Part shown: positions 36,305 to 45,527 of the stretch, piece after piece
Position numbering within the stretch: the first letter of the stretch is position 1
Layout of the letters: each line of letters starts with the position of its first letter
Assembly (NCBI RefSeq): GCF_015191005.1
Contig: NZ_CP040442.1
Span: forward strand, 2,480,001 to 2,544,000
DNA from: Kaistella flava (ex Peng et al. 2021)
GTDB lineage: Bacteria; Bacteroidota; Bacteroidia; Flavobacteriales; Weeksellaceae
Direction of reading: 5' to 3'
DNA: 64,000 nucleotides
The notes under the pieces: generated by a model
Databases searched by the model: none
Told to the model about the DNA's origin: nothing
Seen by the model: the letters and a program-made list of their open reading frames with translations, nothing else
Program-made: the position numbers and the translations under genes

Positions 36305-37375
36305 TTATTGTTTGGTGACCTGAACATTCATTCCTGCACGAACTCCTTCCAGATCTTTTTCTTTATCTAAAAATTTAATGCGTACCGGAATTCGCTGTTG
36401 TACTTTAACGAAGTTTCCCGTTGAGTTATCCAAAGGCGTTGCCGAATATCGGCTTCCCGTCGCACCGGAAATCGCAGTTACTTCGCCTGTAAAAGTTTTC
36501 CCTTTAAACGCATCTACTTTAATGCTCATTTTGTCTCCAAGATGAATACTTGCGATTTGTGCTTCCGTATAATTCGCCGTCACCCATTTTTCTCCTGACT
36601 CTACAATGGTTGTTAAAGTTTGTCCCGCCTGAACCAATTGGCTGTCATCAATCTTTCTGCGGCCCATGATTCCGTTATAAGGCGCTGTAATATAACAATA
36701 GGAAAGATTGAGTTTGGCAAGATCAACCGCTGCTTGTGCTTTCATAATATCCGCTTCAGAAACTTCAATTTTGTCTGCAACTGCTTGTGTATTTAATTTT
36801 GTAGATTGTTTCTGACGAAGAAGAGATTCATAGCGGGCTTTCATCGCTTCATATTCTGTTTTTACCTGATCATACTCAAACTGTGGAACGACATCTGCTT
36901 TTAGAAGATTGGCATATCGCTGAAGATTTTGTCTTTGGTTTTCCAGACGTGCTTTTACCTCATCAATATTGGCTTCTGAAATCGAGGTTGTATTTTGAGA
37001 CACACCAATATCAGAACTCACGATTGTTTTTCCTGCTTGTGCCTGTTTTAAATTTGCGATTGCGCCCATTAATTGAATTTTATATTCGCTATCATCGATC
37101 ACTGCAAGTGTATCTCCTTTATGAACGGGTTGATGTTCATCAAAACGAATCTCTTTAAGATAACCTGAAACCTTCGTACTAACCGGACTTACATATTCAT
37201 CAACCTGCGCATCTTCGGTAAATTCATTATCACCGATATGGAAAAACACAGCGAGTCCCCAAAACACAAGTCCAGCCACAATGATGATTGCCAGGATATT
37301 CCAAAAGGTTTTAAATTTTGGTGAAAGAGATTTCTTTTCGGTTTTTGTTTTATTTGGTGACTTCATATTTGACAC
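36305..37375 (-). CDS. HlyD/EmrA-family periplasmic adaptor
   Basis: The 356-residue protein has an N-terminal membrane helix (about residues 27-47), a biotinyl-lipoyl-like start (VSPVSTKVSGYLKEIRFDEH), a coiled-coil hairpin (about 100-210), the return lipoyl half (YCYITAPYNGIMGRRKIDDS) and a beta-barrel domain (VTAISGATGSRYSATP). It joins the inner-membrane EmrB-like transporter with the TolC-type outer-membrane channel. It lies between those two genes with gaps of 9 and 16 bases, so all three form one operon transcribed from upstream of the TolC gene. Confidence 0.92.
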   Translation of the reverse strand: MSNMKSPNKTKTEKKSLSPKFKTFWNILAIIIVAGLVFWGLAVFFHIGDNEFTEDAQVDEYVSPVSTKVSGYLKEIRFDEHQPVHKGDTLAVIDDSEYKIQLMGAIANLKQAQAGKTIVSSDIGVSQNTTSISEANIDEVKARLENQRQNLQRYANLLKADVVPQFEYDQVKTEYEAMKARYESLLRQKQSTKLNTQAVADKIEVSEADIMKAQAAVDLAKLNLSYCYITAPYNGIMGRRKIDDSQLVQAGQTLTTIVESGEKWVTANYTEAQIASIHLGDKMSIKVDAFKGKTFTGEVTAISGATGSRYSATPLDNSTGNFVKVQQRIPVRIKFLDKEKDLEGVRAGMNVQVTKQ

Positions 37376-37391
37376 TGGTTTAAACTTTATT

Positions 37392-38717
37392 TTAATGACT
37401 CACCTCCTCCCAAAGTCCGGAGGTTTTCAAAAGATTATAATATTGATAAATGATGCCGATACGAGCATTATTAACATTAATCTGGGCAGCGAGCAAAGAA
37501 GTGCTGGCATCCAACATATCGGTAATTACTACAAATTTATTGAGATATTTTTGCTCGACCACTCGGTAATTATCTTGCGCCAAACGGTAGCTTTCCTGTT
37601 GGGAAGTCAATTTTTGTTGTGCATCCTGAAGTTTCACATAAGCGGCATAAATATCCATTTCTGCTTTTTCAGCTTTTAAACCGGCATTCTTTTGCGAAAG
37701 TGTTTCCGCCATTTTTGCCTGCTGAATGAGATTTTTACTTTTGTAAAGTGAACCGATATCATAACTTACTTTTACGCCTGCCTGAAAAAGATGGGAGTAA
37801 ATATCTATTGGTGGAATTGAATATAGAAAAGGTCGAGCAAAAGCATCACCAGCAAAAAGCGAAACGGAAGGCAAACGAATTGATTTTACAATATTCAATT
37901 CTTTATTTGCGACTTGATTATTGAGTTCTGCTACTTTTAATTCAGGTAATCGATCTGTAAAACCGTTTTCATACCGATCAGCTGAATCTATTTTAAATTC
38001 TTTTGAAAAAAGTGATGGATCAGGTTCAATAATGGTTTCTTTTGGAAGTCCGAGCACAATAGTAAGATCGTGATTCACGATAGAAATATTATTCCGGACT
38101 TCATCGAGTTGCTGTTTGAATTCGGTCAATTGTAAATCGCTGCGTACTTTTTCATTATGAGTAAGCAAACCTTGCTCAATCAATTTTTCAACATTAAAGA
38201 TTCGCTTTTCCGCCAAAGCAATATTTTCTAAAAATACCTTTTCCTGATTTTTCAATGTTTCCAGATCAAGATATTTTGCCAACAAAAGAAACTGGATATC
38301 CTCTTTGTCTTTCTGATAATTAAGCTGTGCAATCTGTTCCTGCAATTTCGATTGGGCAATCCGATTTTTCGCAGCGTTTCCATTAAAGATCTTATAACCT
38401 GCCTCAACAGAAAAATTAGTTGAAATATGAGGAACCTTAACCGTGCTTTCGTAATTGAAATGATTATCCCAAACTTGCGAATTACTGAGATAACCGTAAG
38501 ATAAAGAGGTGCCAAGTTCAGGAAGATAAGCCTTCTGTTTTTCAATGGTTGTTGCATTAGACGCCATATCAATTTTATACCGACTAATGTCCAACACTTT
38601 ACTATTTCGATCGGCAAGAACGAAAAGACTGTCTACTTTTAAAACCAAATGTTGCTGAGCAGAAATACTTTCTGTACAACCTAAAACAGTAATTAATATG
38701 ATGATTAGATTTTTCAT
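37392..38717 (-). CDS. TolC-family outer-membrane efflux protein
   Basis: The ATG at 38717 starts a signal peptide (MKNLIIILITVLGCTESISA); the longer frame from 38786 adds a polar N-terminus and is rejected, so the product is 441 residues. Two OEP-type repeat halves with heptad-like coiled-coil stretches (NYQKDKEDIQFLLLAKYLDL; AAQINVNNARIGIIYQYYNL) mark the TolC fold. It is the first gene of a three-gene exporter operon with EmrA- and EmrB-like proteins. The 213 bases upstream hold no gene; a TACTTTG box lies near 38790 with one missing base relative to the -7 consensus. Confidence 0.9.
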   Translation of the reverse strand: MKNLIIILITVLGCTESISAQQHLVLKVDSLFVLADRNSKVLDISRYKIDMASNATTIEKQKAYLPELGTSLSYGYLSNSQVWDNHFNYESTVKVPHISTNFSVEAGYKIFNGNAAKNRIAQSKLQEQIAQLNYQKDKEDIQFLLLAKYLDLETLKNQEKVFLENIALAEKRIFNVEKLIEQGLLTHNEKVRSDLQLTEFKQQLDEVRNNISIVNHDLTIVLGLPKETIIEPDPSLFSKEFKIDSADRYENGFTDRLPELKVAELNNQVANKELNIVKSIRLPSVSLFAGDAFARPFLYSIPPIDIYSHLFQAGVKVSYDIGSLYKSKNLIQQAKMAETLSQKNAGLKAEKAEMDIYAAYVKLQDAQQKLTSQQESYRLAQDNYRVVEQKYLNKFVVITDMLDASTSLLAAQINVNNARIGIIYQYYNLLKTSGLWEEVSH

Positions 38718-38930
38718 ATCTGATCTAAAATTAACTTTGAATAAGCCTTCAATTAATCGAAGTTTAATAAACTCATTTCGAAACAAAGTACTAAGTTAAA
38801 TAGTTTTGAGTTCAATAAAATCACATTTCTACAATTTTTCTGCAAATAATTTTAATTTTAGTAATGTATTTTAAAGATTATAAAAATTCAGATGAATAAT
38901 TTTTATTGATTTGTGAGTGTTACAAATTAT

Positions 38931-39425
38931 TTACGCTTGAGGAGAATTAAGCTTAAGTAAATATTGCTTTGCCAAGTTGTTGCCTGGATATTCTCGTAAA
39001 ATATTTTGATAGTATTCTTTCGCCTTTTCTATTTCACCTAATTGCACGTAACAGAAAGCAATATTGATCAATGCCATTTCCCTGTAAGAATATTTACTTG
39101 AACCCAATAAAGTGATGTACCGATAACGATCTATCCAAGAATACTTCGAAAAGAAACTGGCACTTTTTTTAAAGGAAGCGATTGCTTCCATATCTTTTCC
39201 TTCTTTTGTCAGAACAATTCCTTTATTATGATTTTTCAGGAAAATCTTCTTGAGACCAAAAGATAATAGTAAATAGGTAAAACCTACAAAAACAAAAGGT
39301 TCTTTTACTTTCAATATATAAAAGATACCAAAAAGGAATGCCATCAATAGAAGTTGAGGAACTAAAGAAATCCAGGCAATTGATCGATCTGTTGGTATTG
39401 TTTTTTTGATCATCGCAAAACTCAT
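38931..39425 (-). CDS. TPR-containing membrane protein
   Basis: The 164-residue protein has two N-terminal hydrophobic helices (about residues 18-36 and 44-60) and a cytoplasmic or periplasmic C-terminal TPR-like region (ALINIAFCYVQLGEIEKAKE, YYQNILREYPGNNLAKQYLL). The start overlaps the previous gene by 4 bases (ATGA), so both are coupled. Met5 is an alternative start. It may bind partners at the membrane; no more specific function is visible. The operon partner is the lipoprotein at 39422. Confidence 0.75.
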   Translation of the reverse strand: MSFAMIKKTIPTDRSIAWISLVPQLLLMAFLFGIFYILKVKEPFVFVGFTYLLLSFGLKKIFLKNHNKGIVLTKEGKDMEAIASFKKSASFFSKYSWIDRYRYITLLGSSKYSYREMALINIAFCYVQLGEIEKAKEYYQNILREYPGNNLAKQYLLKLNSPQA

Positions 39426-39811
39426 TTCATTTTGAATCCGACCGGTGCAAGCAATTTGCCCTTTTCATACATATTCAAATACAAAACAACGGTATCTTTT
39501 TTTCCTTCGTAAGTAACCGCAAATTTATCTAGCAATCCACCTCCCATTGGGCTACTGCTCGACTTAAAAAAACAACAACTACCAATTCTATTAAAGGTCA
39601 CCGATTCACCATTTGGTCCGATAAGGGAGTTCAAATATTTTCTTTCACTAAGGGGTCCGCCTTCTCCACCTCCAACTTTAATGGGCTTTTTTTCGGTAAA
39701 GCCATAAGTTGAATCTGTGGATTGATTGGTTGAAGAATCAGAAAGGTTTGCAGAAGAGCTGCAAGATGCGAGGAGCACACAAGTAAATGTTGAAAGTAAA
39801 AAGTTTTTCAT
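39422..39811 (-). CDS. conserved hypothetical lipoprotein
   Basis: The 129-residue protein has a lipoprotein signal (CVLLASC, Cys17), a Ser/Thr-rich tether and a compact domain with conserved-looking motifs (EKKPIKVGGGEGGPLSERKY, LNSLIGPNGE, GSCCFFK, YLNMYEKGKLLAPVGFKMK). The layout is that of short Bacteroidota lipoproteins that are sometimes named 2-dehydro-3-deoxyphosphooctonate aldolase; there is no aldolase fold here, so I do not use that name. It is coupled to the TPR membrane gene by a 4-base overlap. Confidence 0.75.
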   Translation of the reverse strand: MKNFLLSTFTCVLLASCSSSANLSDSSTNQSTDSTYGFTEKKPIKVGGGEGGPLSERKYLNSLIGPNGESVTFNRIGSCCFFKSSSSPMGGGLLDKFAVTYEGKKDTVVLYLNMYEKGKLLAPVGFKMK

Positions 39812-39905
39812 ATTTAATGTTTATTAAGTATAGTAATATAAAATTAAAGATATAAAAAGCACCTCACATTAGCGTTCCTAATTTCAATTCTTATCTCTAG
39901 AATTC

Positions 39906-39939
39906 ATAAAAAAATTCCCTCAACAAAAGTTAAGGGAAT
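39906..39939 (-). terminator. terminator of pckA
   Basis: On the minus strand ATTCCCTTAAC-TTTT-GTTGAGGGAAT is followed by T7. It lies about 25 bases after the pckA stop. Confidence 0.85.
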
Positions 39940-39961
39940 CTATATTTAAAACCTACAATTC

Positions 39962-41566
39962 TTATAATTGCGGTCCTGCTGCTACTAATCTTTTCGCTTC
40001 ATCGTTATCGCAATACTGTTCGAAGTTTTTGATATAACGTGCTGCTAAATCTTTTGCTTTAACTTCCCAGTCAGAAGCGCTTGCATAAGTTGATCTTGGA
40101 TCCAGGATTCCTTCTGAAACATTTGGTAATGCTGTCGGGATTTCTAAGTTCATTACAGGGATTGTTGTTTTCTCTGCAGTGTCAATTGATCCATCAATAA
40201 TCGCATCGATGATTGCACGTGTGTCTTTCAAAGAAATTCTTTTTCCTGTTCCGTTCCAACCAGTGTTTACCAAATAAGCTTTTGCACCGTGCTCTTTCAT
40301 TTTCCCGATTAGGGTTTTAGAATACATGGTTGGGTGTAACGTTAAAAACGCTTCACCAAACGCTGGAGAGAATGATGGTTCTGGTTCTGTAATTCCTCTT
40401 TCTGTACCTGCTAATTTAGAAGTATACCCACAAAGGAAATGATATTGTGCCTGGTCTTCATCAAGAATAGAAACCGGAGGCAATACTCCAAATGCATCTG
40501 CTGATAAATAAACGATTTTGCTGGCGTGTCCTGCTTTTGAAGGCAATACAATTTTGCTGATATGATAGATTGGGTAAGAAACTCTGGTGTTTTCAGTAAT
40601 TGAATTATCAGTATAATCTGCTTCACCATATTCATTAACAACCACATTTTCTAACAATGAATCTCTTCTGATTGCTTTGAAAATATCCGGTTCTTTTTCT
40701 TCTGAAAGGTCGATTACTTTTGCATAACAACCACCTTCAAAATTGAAAACTCCGTTGTTATCCCAACCGTGCTCATCGTCACCGATTAAATATCTTTTGG
40801 GATCTGCAGAAAGAGTCGTTTTACCAGTTCCGGAAAGACCGAAGAATAAAGCAACATCTCCATCCTCACCTACGTTTGCAGAACAGTGCATGGAAGCCAT
40901 TCCTTTTAATGGAAGGTAATAGTTCATCATCGCGAACATTCCTTTCTTCATTTCGCCACCGTACCAAGTTCCACCGATGATCTGCATTTTTTCTGTAAGG
41001 TTAAACATTACAAAATTTTCAGAATTTAATCCTTGCTCTTTCCAGTTTGGATTAGTGGTTTTGGAGCCGTTCATTACGATGAAATCTGGCTCACCGAAAC
41101 TTTCCAATTCAAAATTAGAAGGACGGATGAACATATTCGTAACGAAATGCGCTTGCCACGCAACCTCCATAATGAAACGAACTTTAAGTCTTGTATCAGG
41201 ATTGGTTCCGCAGAATGCGTCAACAACATATATTTTTTTTGAAGAAGATAATTGTTTTAAAACCAACTGCTTGCAGCTTTCAAAAATCTCAGGTGTAGTT
41301 GGTAAATTTACTTTACCATCCCAGTGAATAGTGTCTTTGCTCACGTCATCTTTTACGATGAAACGATCCTTTGGAGAACGTCCTGTGAATACACCAGTTT
41401 TTACAGCTACAGCACCAGATTCAGTTACCGCTCCTTTTTCAAAACCTGCGTTTTTGCTGGACATTTCCGCAACAAACAATTCTTCATAGGTCGGATTGTA
41501 AGATACTTCTTCATAACCAGTAATTCCTAGGTCGTGCAGTTGCTGAATGATTTTAATGTTCTTCAT
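39962..41566 (-). CDS. pckA: phosphoenolpyruvate carboxykinase (ATP)
   Basis: PEP carboxykinase makes PEP from oxaloacetate with ATP, the key step of gluconeogenesis, in the cytoplasm. The 534-residue protein has [18 protein letters not shown] (kinase-1a or P-loop, about residue 245) and [20 protein letters not shown] (kinase-2, metal site), [12 protein letters not shown] (N-terminal, substrate Arg) and [14 protein letters not shown] (adenine side). The length is typical of ATP-type enzymes. It is monocistronic, with a TAAATTTG -7 box at 41602 and its own terminator. Confidence 0.97.
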   Translation of the reverse strand: MKNIKIIQQLHDLGITGYEEVSYNPTYEELFVAEMSSKNAGFEKGAVTESGAVAVKTGVFTGRSPKDRFIVKDDVSKDTIHWDGKVNLPTTPEIFESCKQLVLKQLSSSKKIYVVDAFCGTNPDTRLKVRFIMEVAWQAHFVTNMFIRPSNFELESFGEPDFIVMNGSKTTNPNWKEQGLNSENFVMFNLTEKMQIIGGTWYGGEMKKGMFAMMNYYLPLKGMASMHCSANVGEDGDVALFFGLSGTGKTTLSADPKRYLIGDDEHGWDNNGVFNFEGGCYAKVIDLSEEKEPDIFKAIRRDSLLENVVVNEYGEADYTDNSITENTRVSYPIYHISKIVLPSKAGHASKIVYLSADAFGVLPPVSILDEDQAQYHFLCGYTSKLAGTERGITEPEPSFSPAFGEAFLTLHPTMYSKTLIGKMKEHGAKAYLVNTGWNGTGKRISLKDTRAIIDAIIDGSIDTAEKTTIPVMNLEIPTALPNVSEGILDPRSTYASASDWEVKAKDLAARYIKNFEQYCDNDEAKRLVAAGPQL

Positions 41567-41601
41567 AACGTCTTTATATTTCTGAATTTTTTATTAGAAA
41601 A

Positions 41602-41609
41602 CAAATTTA
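41602..41609 (-). promoter_or_regulatory. -7 box upstream of pckA
   Basis: The minus strand has TAAATTTG, an exact TAnnTTTG match, 35 bases before the pckA start. The upstream spacing contains no clear TTTG. Confidence 0.4.
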
Positions 41610-41696
41610 ATAATTATTAAGTATTAACTAGGTTTTAAAAATAATGATATTCATCAGAATCTGCAAGAAATTCCAAAATCGATAAACAACTAGTTA

Positions 41697-42593
41697 TCAG
41701 TAAATTAAATCTTGATAGGTAAAAACAGTGGAAAAACCCTTTCCCGAAAAATAGTCCTCATACCCCGAAAACTTAGAACTCATTACAAAATCACCTCCCC
41801 AAGCACCTAAGCTTTTAACAAAAGAAGGACAGTTTTCGAAATGTTTTTCTTTTACGGTTTCAATGCCGAGGAAATCACTTAATTTATTTTCGTGGAGCGT
41901 CATTAATTCAGAAAAACATTCTAAATTTTGAACTTCTAAAACACGTCTCGTAATCCCCGAAAACTCTTCGATGAGTTCAGGTGATTTTTCTTTCGAGCGA
42001 TAAAGGTTAATTCCTTCCCGGCTGTTTTGTTTTTGATTAAGATGAATGAAAATTAAGTCCTTAGTATAACTAGGATTAAAATCTATTTTGTGAACAATTC
42101 TTTCAGGTTGATTTTGATAAAGAATTGCTGATTGTTCTTGTGCAACGGCGATATCATAACCGCTTCCGCCCAAACAAGTTTCATTCAACTCGAAAGCGTC
42201 GATTGCTGCCCACTGCGCCAAATTATTCATTAAAGTAGAACTGCTTCCCAAACCGAAATTCGCTGGAAACTGTAAATCAGTCGTTATTGAATAAGAAGAA
42301 TCCTGCTTCAATTGAATCGCAGAAACTTCTTTCACTTTCATTAAAACTTTTAAAATAAATGCTGCAGATTCAGGAATGTTGGTTGAAACTACTTTTCCAG
42401 TTCGATAATCAATCGTTGCATTTAACCAAGATTTTCCTTTATGAAGCGCAGTCCAATTGACTAAAGACTTGCCGTCGGCATGGTCTGAAACAAAAAACTC
42501 TTGCCCCCATTTTGTAGGAAGAGCAAGAGCCAAGGCGCCATCTAAGACGACATATTCAGACGTGAGCAATAATTTTCCGTGGGAAAAAATCAT
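41697..42593 (-). CDS. GYDIA-family GHMP kinase
   Basis: The 298-residue protein starts with MIFSHGKLLLTSEYVVLDGA, has the GHMP ATP-binding loop FGLGSSSTL (residues 113-121) and the segment GGSGYDIAVAQ (142-152), which gives the GYDIA family its name. GHMP kinases include mevalonate kinase and diphosphomevalonate-related enzymes; this group is common in Bacteroidota and often sits near isoprenoid or lipid genes, but the substrate is not settled. It begins 12 bases after fabD stops, so co-transcription is likely. Confidence 0.85.
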   Translation of the reverse strand: MIFSHGKLLLTSEYVVLDGALALALPTKWGQEFFVSDHADGKSLVNWTALHKGKSWLNATIDYRTGKVVSTNIPESAAFILKVLMKVKEVSAIQLKQDSSYSITTDLQFPANFGLGSSSTLMNNLAQWAAIDAFELNETCLGGSGYDIAVAQEQSAILYQNQPERIVHKIDFNPSYTKDLIFIHLNQKQNSREGINLYRSKEKSPELIEEFSGITRRVLEVQNLECFSELMTLHENKLSDFLGIETVKEKHFENCPSFVKSLGAWGGDFVMSSKFSGYEDYFSGKGFSTVFTYQDLIY

Positions 42594-42605
42594 TCTCGTA
42601 TTTTA

Positions 42606-43484
42606 TTAAATTGCAGAAGAAACTTCTACGGTATTATTAATTTTTTTGATCAAACCTTGTAAAGTTTTTCCAGGACCTACTTCTACAAAAGAAGTCGCTC
42701 CTTTCTGAATCATATTTTGCACAGATTGCGTCCATTTTACAGGACCAGTTAATTGTGCAATCAAATTCAATTTAATCTCTTCAGGATCGGTAACTGCTGT
42801 AGTCGTAATGTTTTGGTAAACCGGCATTGTAGGTTTATAAAACTTGGTATTGTGAATTGCTGCTGCTAACTTCTCTTGAGCAGGTTGCATCAAAGGTGAG
42901 TGAAATGCACCATTTACAGGAAGCATTAAAGCACGTTTTGCACCAGCATCTTTCATGTTTTGGCAAGCCAATTCTACCGCTGCAGTTTCACCAGAAATTA
43001 CCAATTGTCCAGGACAGTTGTAATTGGCAGGAACTACGATTCCGGGAGTTTCTTCACAGATTCTTTCTACTACATCATCAGCAAGTCCAAGGATTGCCGC
43101 CATCGAACTTGGATTAGCATCACATGCTTCTTGCATTGCTTTTGCACGCGTAGAAACCAATTTCAAACCATCTTCAAAAGTTAAAACTCCGTTTGCAACC
43201 AAAGCTGAAAACTCACCTAAAGAATGTCCTGCAACCATTTCTGGCGCAACTCCATTCAATGCTGCTTTTAATGCCGCTACTGAGTAGATAAAAATCGCGG
43301 GTTGTGTAACTTCTGTTTTTTTCAAATCTTCTTCTGAGCCATTAAACATGATCGAAAGAATATCGAAACCTAAAATTTGATTAGCTGAATCCATTAAGTC
43401 TTTAATGTCTTTACGGGATTCGTACAATTCTTTCCCCATCCCGACATATTGTGAACCTTGTCCAGGAAATACAAGTGCTTTCAT
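42606..43484 (-). CDS. fabD: malonyl-CoA:ACP transacylase
   Basis: FabD moves the malonyl group from CoA to acyl carrier protein to supply fatty acid synthesis. The 292-residue protein has FPGQGSQYVGMGKEL at the N-terminus, active Ser88 in VAGHSLGEFSAL and His near VNGAFHSPLMQ (about 200), and the final VEVGPGKTLQGL. The length fits the family. It is followed after 12 bases by the GHMP kinase. The 59 bases upstream separate it from the LysM/PBP1 gene. Confidence 0.95.
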   Translation of the reverse strand: MKALVFPGQGSQYVGMGKELYESRKDIKDLMDSANQILGFDILSIMFNGSEEDLKKTEVTQPAIFIYSVAALKAALNGVAPEMVAGHSLGEFSALVANGVLTFEDGLKLVSTRAKAMQEACDANPSSMAAILGLADDVVERICEETPGIVVPANYNCPGQLVISGETAAVELACQNMKDAGAKRALMLPVNGAFHSPLMQPAQEKLAAAIHNTKFYKPTMPVYQNITTTAVTDPEEIKLNLIAQLTGPVKWTQSVQNMIQKGATSFVEVGPGKTLQGLIKKINNTVEVSSAI

Positions 43485-43543
43485 ATAATTATTTACTGAT
43501 AAATTAGAATTAAAAAATAAGGTTCATCAAGTGTGTTTTCTTT

Positions 43544-45490
43544 TTAATTAGGAATCAAACGAACCACTCTGTATCCTTTGTTGACGTAAGCTCCGGATTT
43601 TGTTTTTTCAAATTCGAACTTGGTTGCCAACTGTGTTTGCACTTTATTCATTTGTTTGAAAATCTCTCCTTTCTTATTCTCACGACTCAACATATCATTG
43701 ACTACATCGAAACCGATAACCGCATATTTTGAAGGTGCTTTACAATATTTCTTTTTGTATGCTTCCAGAATTTCTTTTTCGAAACTTCCTTCCGTATCAA
43801 TTTTTCTATCCATTAAATAAACCAAATTACTCTGGCTTAATTCATCTACTTTTTTCTCGAAAATTGGAGAATAGTACATGCTGAATGCTTTTAATCCGTC
43901 CACTTCTTTAGAAAGCGCAATCATTCTGTTGGCAAACGCATCGCCAGCATCATCACTTTTATTTGCTAAAATTGCAATAACTGGAGCAGGTTTACCAGTC
44001 ATCATATTTTGATCAGGCTGAATATCTGAAGCTGATTTTACCAGAATAACATTTGCGTTTTTTAAATTCTTTTTAAGATTGGTTTCTAAATATTTCGCAT
44101 AGGTTTGATCTGCATCAGCAACAATATAAATCTTTTGATCAGAGAACGCATCTTTTACTTCTTTCACAATACGGTCTGCGTAAATAAAATCATTGGTTTC
44201 AATAATGATTAAATTTTGGTAACCTAACAAATCATCGGAATTAGCAAAAGGTGCTACTACTGGGATTTTGCTTGTTTTCACATAATCCAGAACTTCTAAA
44301 ACACTTGATTTAAAAAATGGACCAATAATTAAATCCGTGTTGTCCTTATTAATTTGAGTTAAAGAGTTTTTAAAACTTTTTTCATTCCCGGCATCAATTA
44401 CTTTAATGTCAAGATTTTTACCACTTTTTGTATTTCGTTCAATTGCTAATTTTGCACCAGCAAGGAAATCAAGAGACAATGTTCTGTATTTAGAATCGTT
44501 GCTGTCAAAACCAAACGGAAGCATGATTACGACGTTCAGCGCATCGCCAGATTTTTTAACATAAGCCGAATCTAATTTTTTAATTTTCAAAACCATTCCG
44601 GATTTTAAACCTTGCGAAAGATTCGGATTTAAAGAAAGTAAATCGTCTAAAGTAATTCCGAATTTATTTAAAATTCCGAAAACCGTGTCGCCATCCTGAA
44701 CCGTATAAGTCACATAATCATCAGCAACCGAAGTTGTAGAATAAGTTGGCGTAGAAGTGGTTTGAGAAACAGTCGTCGCAATTGGATCAGCTTTCGTTTC
44801 TTCTACGGAACCTTTTCCTTTTACCTGAATGATATCACCGACTTGCAAACCTTTCTCTTCTAAACCTGGGTTCAGAGCAAAAAGTTCCTTTTGATTTAAA
44901 TTAAATTTACGAGACAGTTTATAGTAATTGTCTTTTGCCTGAACGGTGTATGAATTTTCATCAGCAACAGCTGTTACAGTCTTAGTAGGTTCTGGTTGCG
45001 AAACTGTTTTAACAGTCTCGGTCGGCGTAAAAGTCTCAACCGGTTTATTGGCCGCGACAACTTGCTGATCACCACCAAATTTTTGAATACTTGCTAATGG
45101 CAAAGTTACTTCATCACCAATCTTCATGTGCGAATCCAATTCAGGATTTAACGCTCTAAGTTCAGTTTCTGAAATCTGATATTGCTTGGTAATTCCGTAA
45201 ATCGTTTGCTTTGGTTTTAGAATAATCTTCCCCACTTTAGCAGAAGATGAATTAGCTTTTGGCTGTGCTGAACCCGTATTAGAAGCCAATTTATTAACCA
45301 GCAAAACCTCGCCGATTGATACTTTTCCGTCTTTAGAATTTGGATTTAATTTCACCAAATCATCAACGGTCATTCCGTATCTTTTTGCGATATTATAGGG
45401 ATTATCGCCCTTTTCCACCGTATGGGTTTTTTGGGCAGACAAACCTGCAATTGCTGTTATACCAGCTGTAATAAGAAACTTTTTGATCAT
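43544..45490 (-). CDS. LysM-repeat and periplasmic-binding-protein fusion
   Basis: The 648-residue product has a signal peptide and four LysM repeats (about residues 22-66, 87-131, 178-224 and 258-304, each with a ...DDLVKLNPN or ...LNPG-type end). From about residue 310 it turns into a type 1 periplasmic-binding domain (VVIMLPFGFDSNDSKYRTLS LDFLAGAKLA-type start, RIDxA-like GNEKSFKNSL). The protein should bind peptidoglycan by the LysM part and a small ligand or partner by the PBP1-like part. No transport genes are nearby. Such fusions are recurrent in Bacteroidota; function is uncertain, possibly in cell-wall sensing or lipoprotein-type enzyme control. Confidence 0.85.
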   Translation of the reverse strand: MIKKFLITAGITAIAGLSAQKTHTVEKGDNPYNIAKRYGMTVDDLVKLNPNSKDGKVSIGEVLLVNKLASNTGSAQPKANSSSAKVGKIILKPKQTIYGITKQYQISETELRALNPELDSHMKIGDEVTLPLASIQKFGGDQQVVAANKPVETFTPTETVKTVSQPEPTKTVTAVADENSYTVQAKDNYYKLSRKFNLNQKELFALNPGLEEKGLQVGDIIQVKGKGSVEETKADPIATTVSQTTSTPTYSTTSVADDYVTYTVQDGDTVFGILNKFGITLDDLLSLNPNLSQGLKSGMVLKIKKLDSAYVKKSGDALNVVIMLPFGFDSNDSKYRTLSLDFLAGAKLAIERNTKSGKNLDIKVIDAGNEKSFKNSLTQINKDNTDLIIGPFFKSSVLEVLDYVKTSKIPVVAPFANSDDLLGYQNLIIIETNDFIYADRIVKEVKDAFSDQKIYIVADADQTYAKYLETNLKKNLKNANVILVKSASDIQPDQNMMTGKPAPVIAILANKSDDAGDAFANRMIALSKEVDGLKAFSMYYSPIFEKKVDELSQSNLVYLMDRKIDTEGSFEKEILEAYKKKYCKAPSKYAVIGFDVVNDMLSRENKKGEIFKQMNKVQTQLATKFEFEKTKSGAYVNKGYRVVRLIPN

Positions 45491-45527
45491 CTTTTAGATA
45501 AATATTTACAAAAATACTGCTTTAAAA

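Noticed and set aside
39422-39811. 2-dehydro-3-deoxyphosphooctonate aldolase
   Set aside because: The 129-residue lipoprotein is far too short and carries no aldolase motifs, although similar proteins sometimes bear that name.
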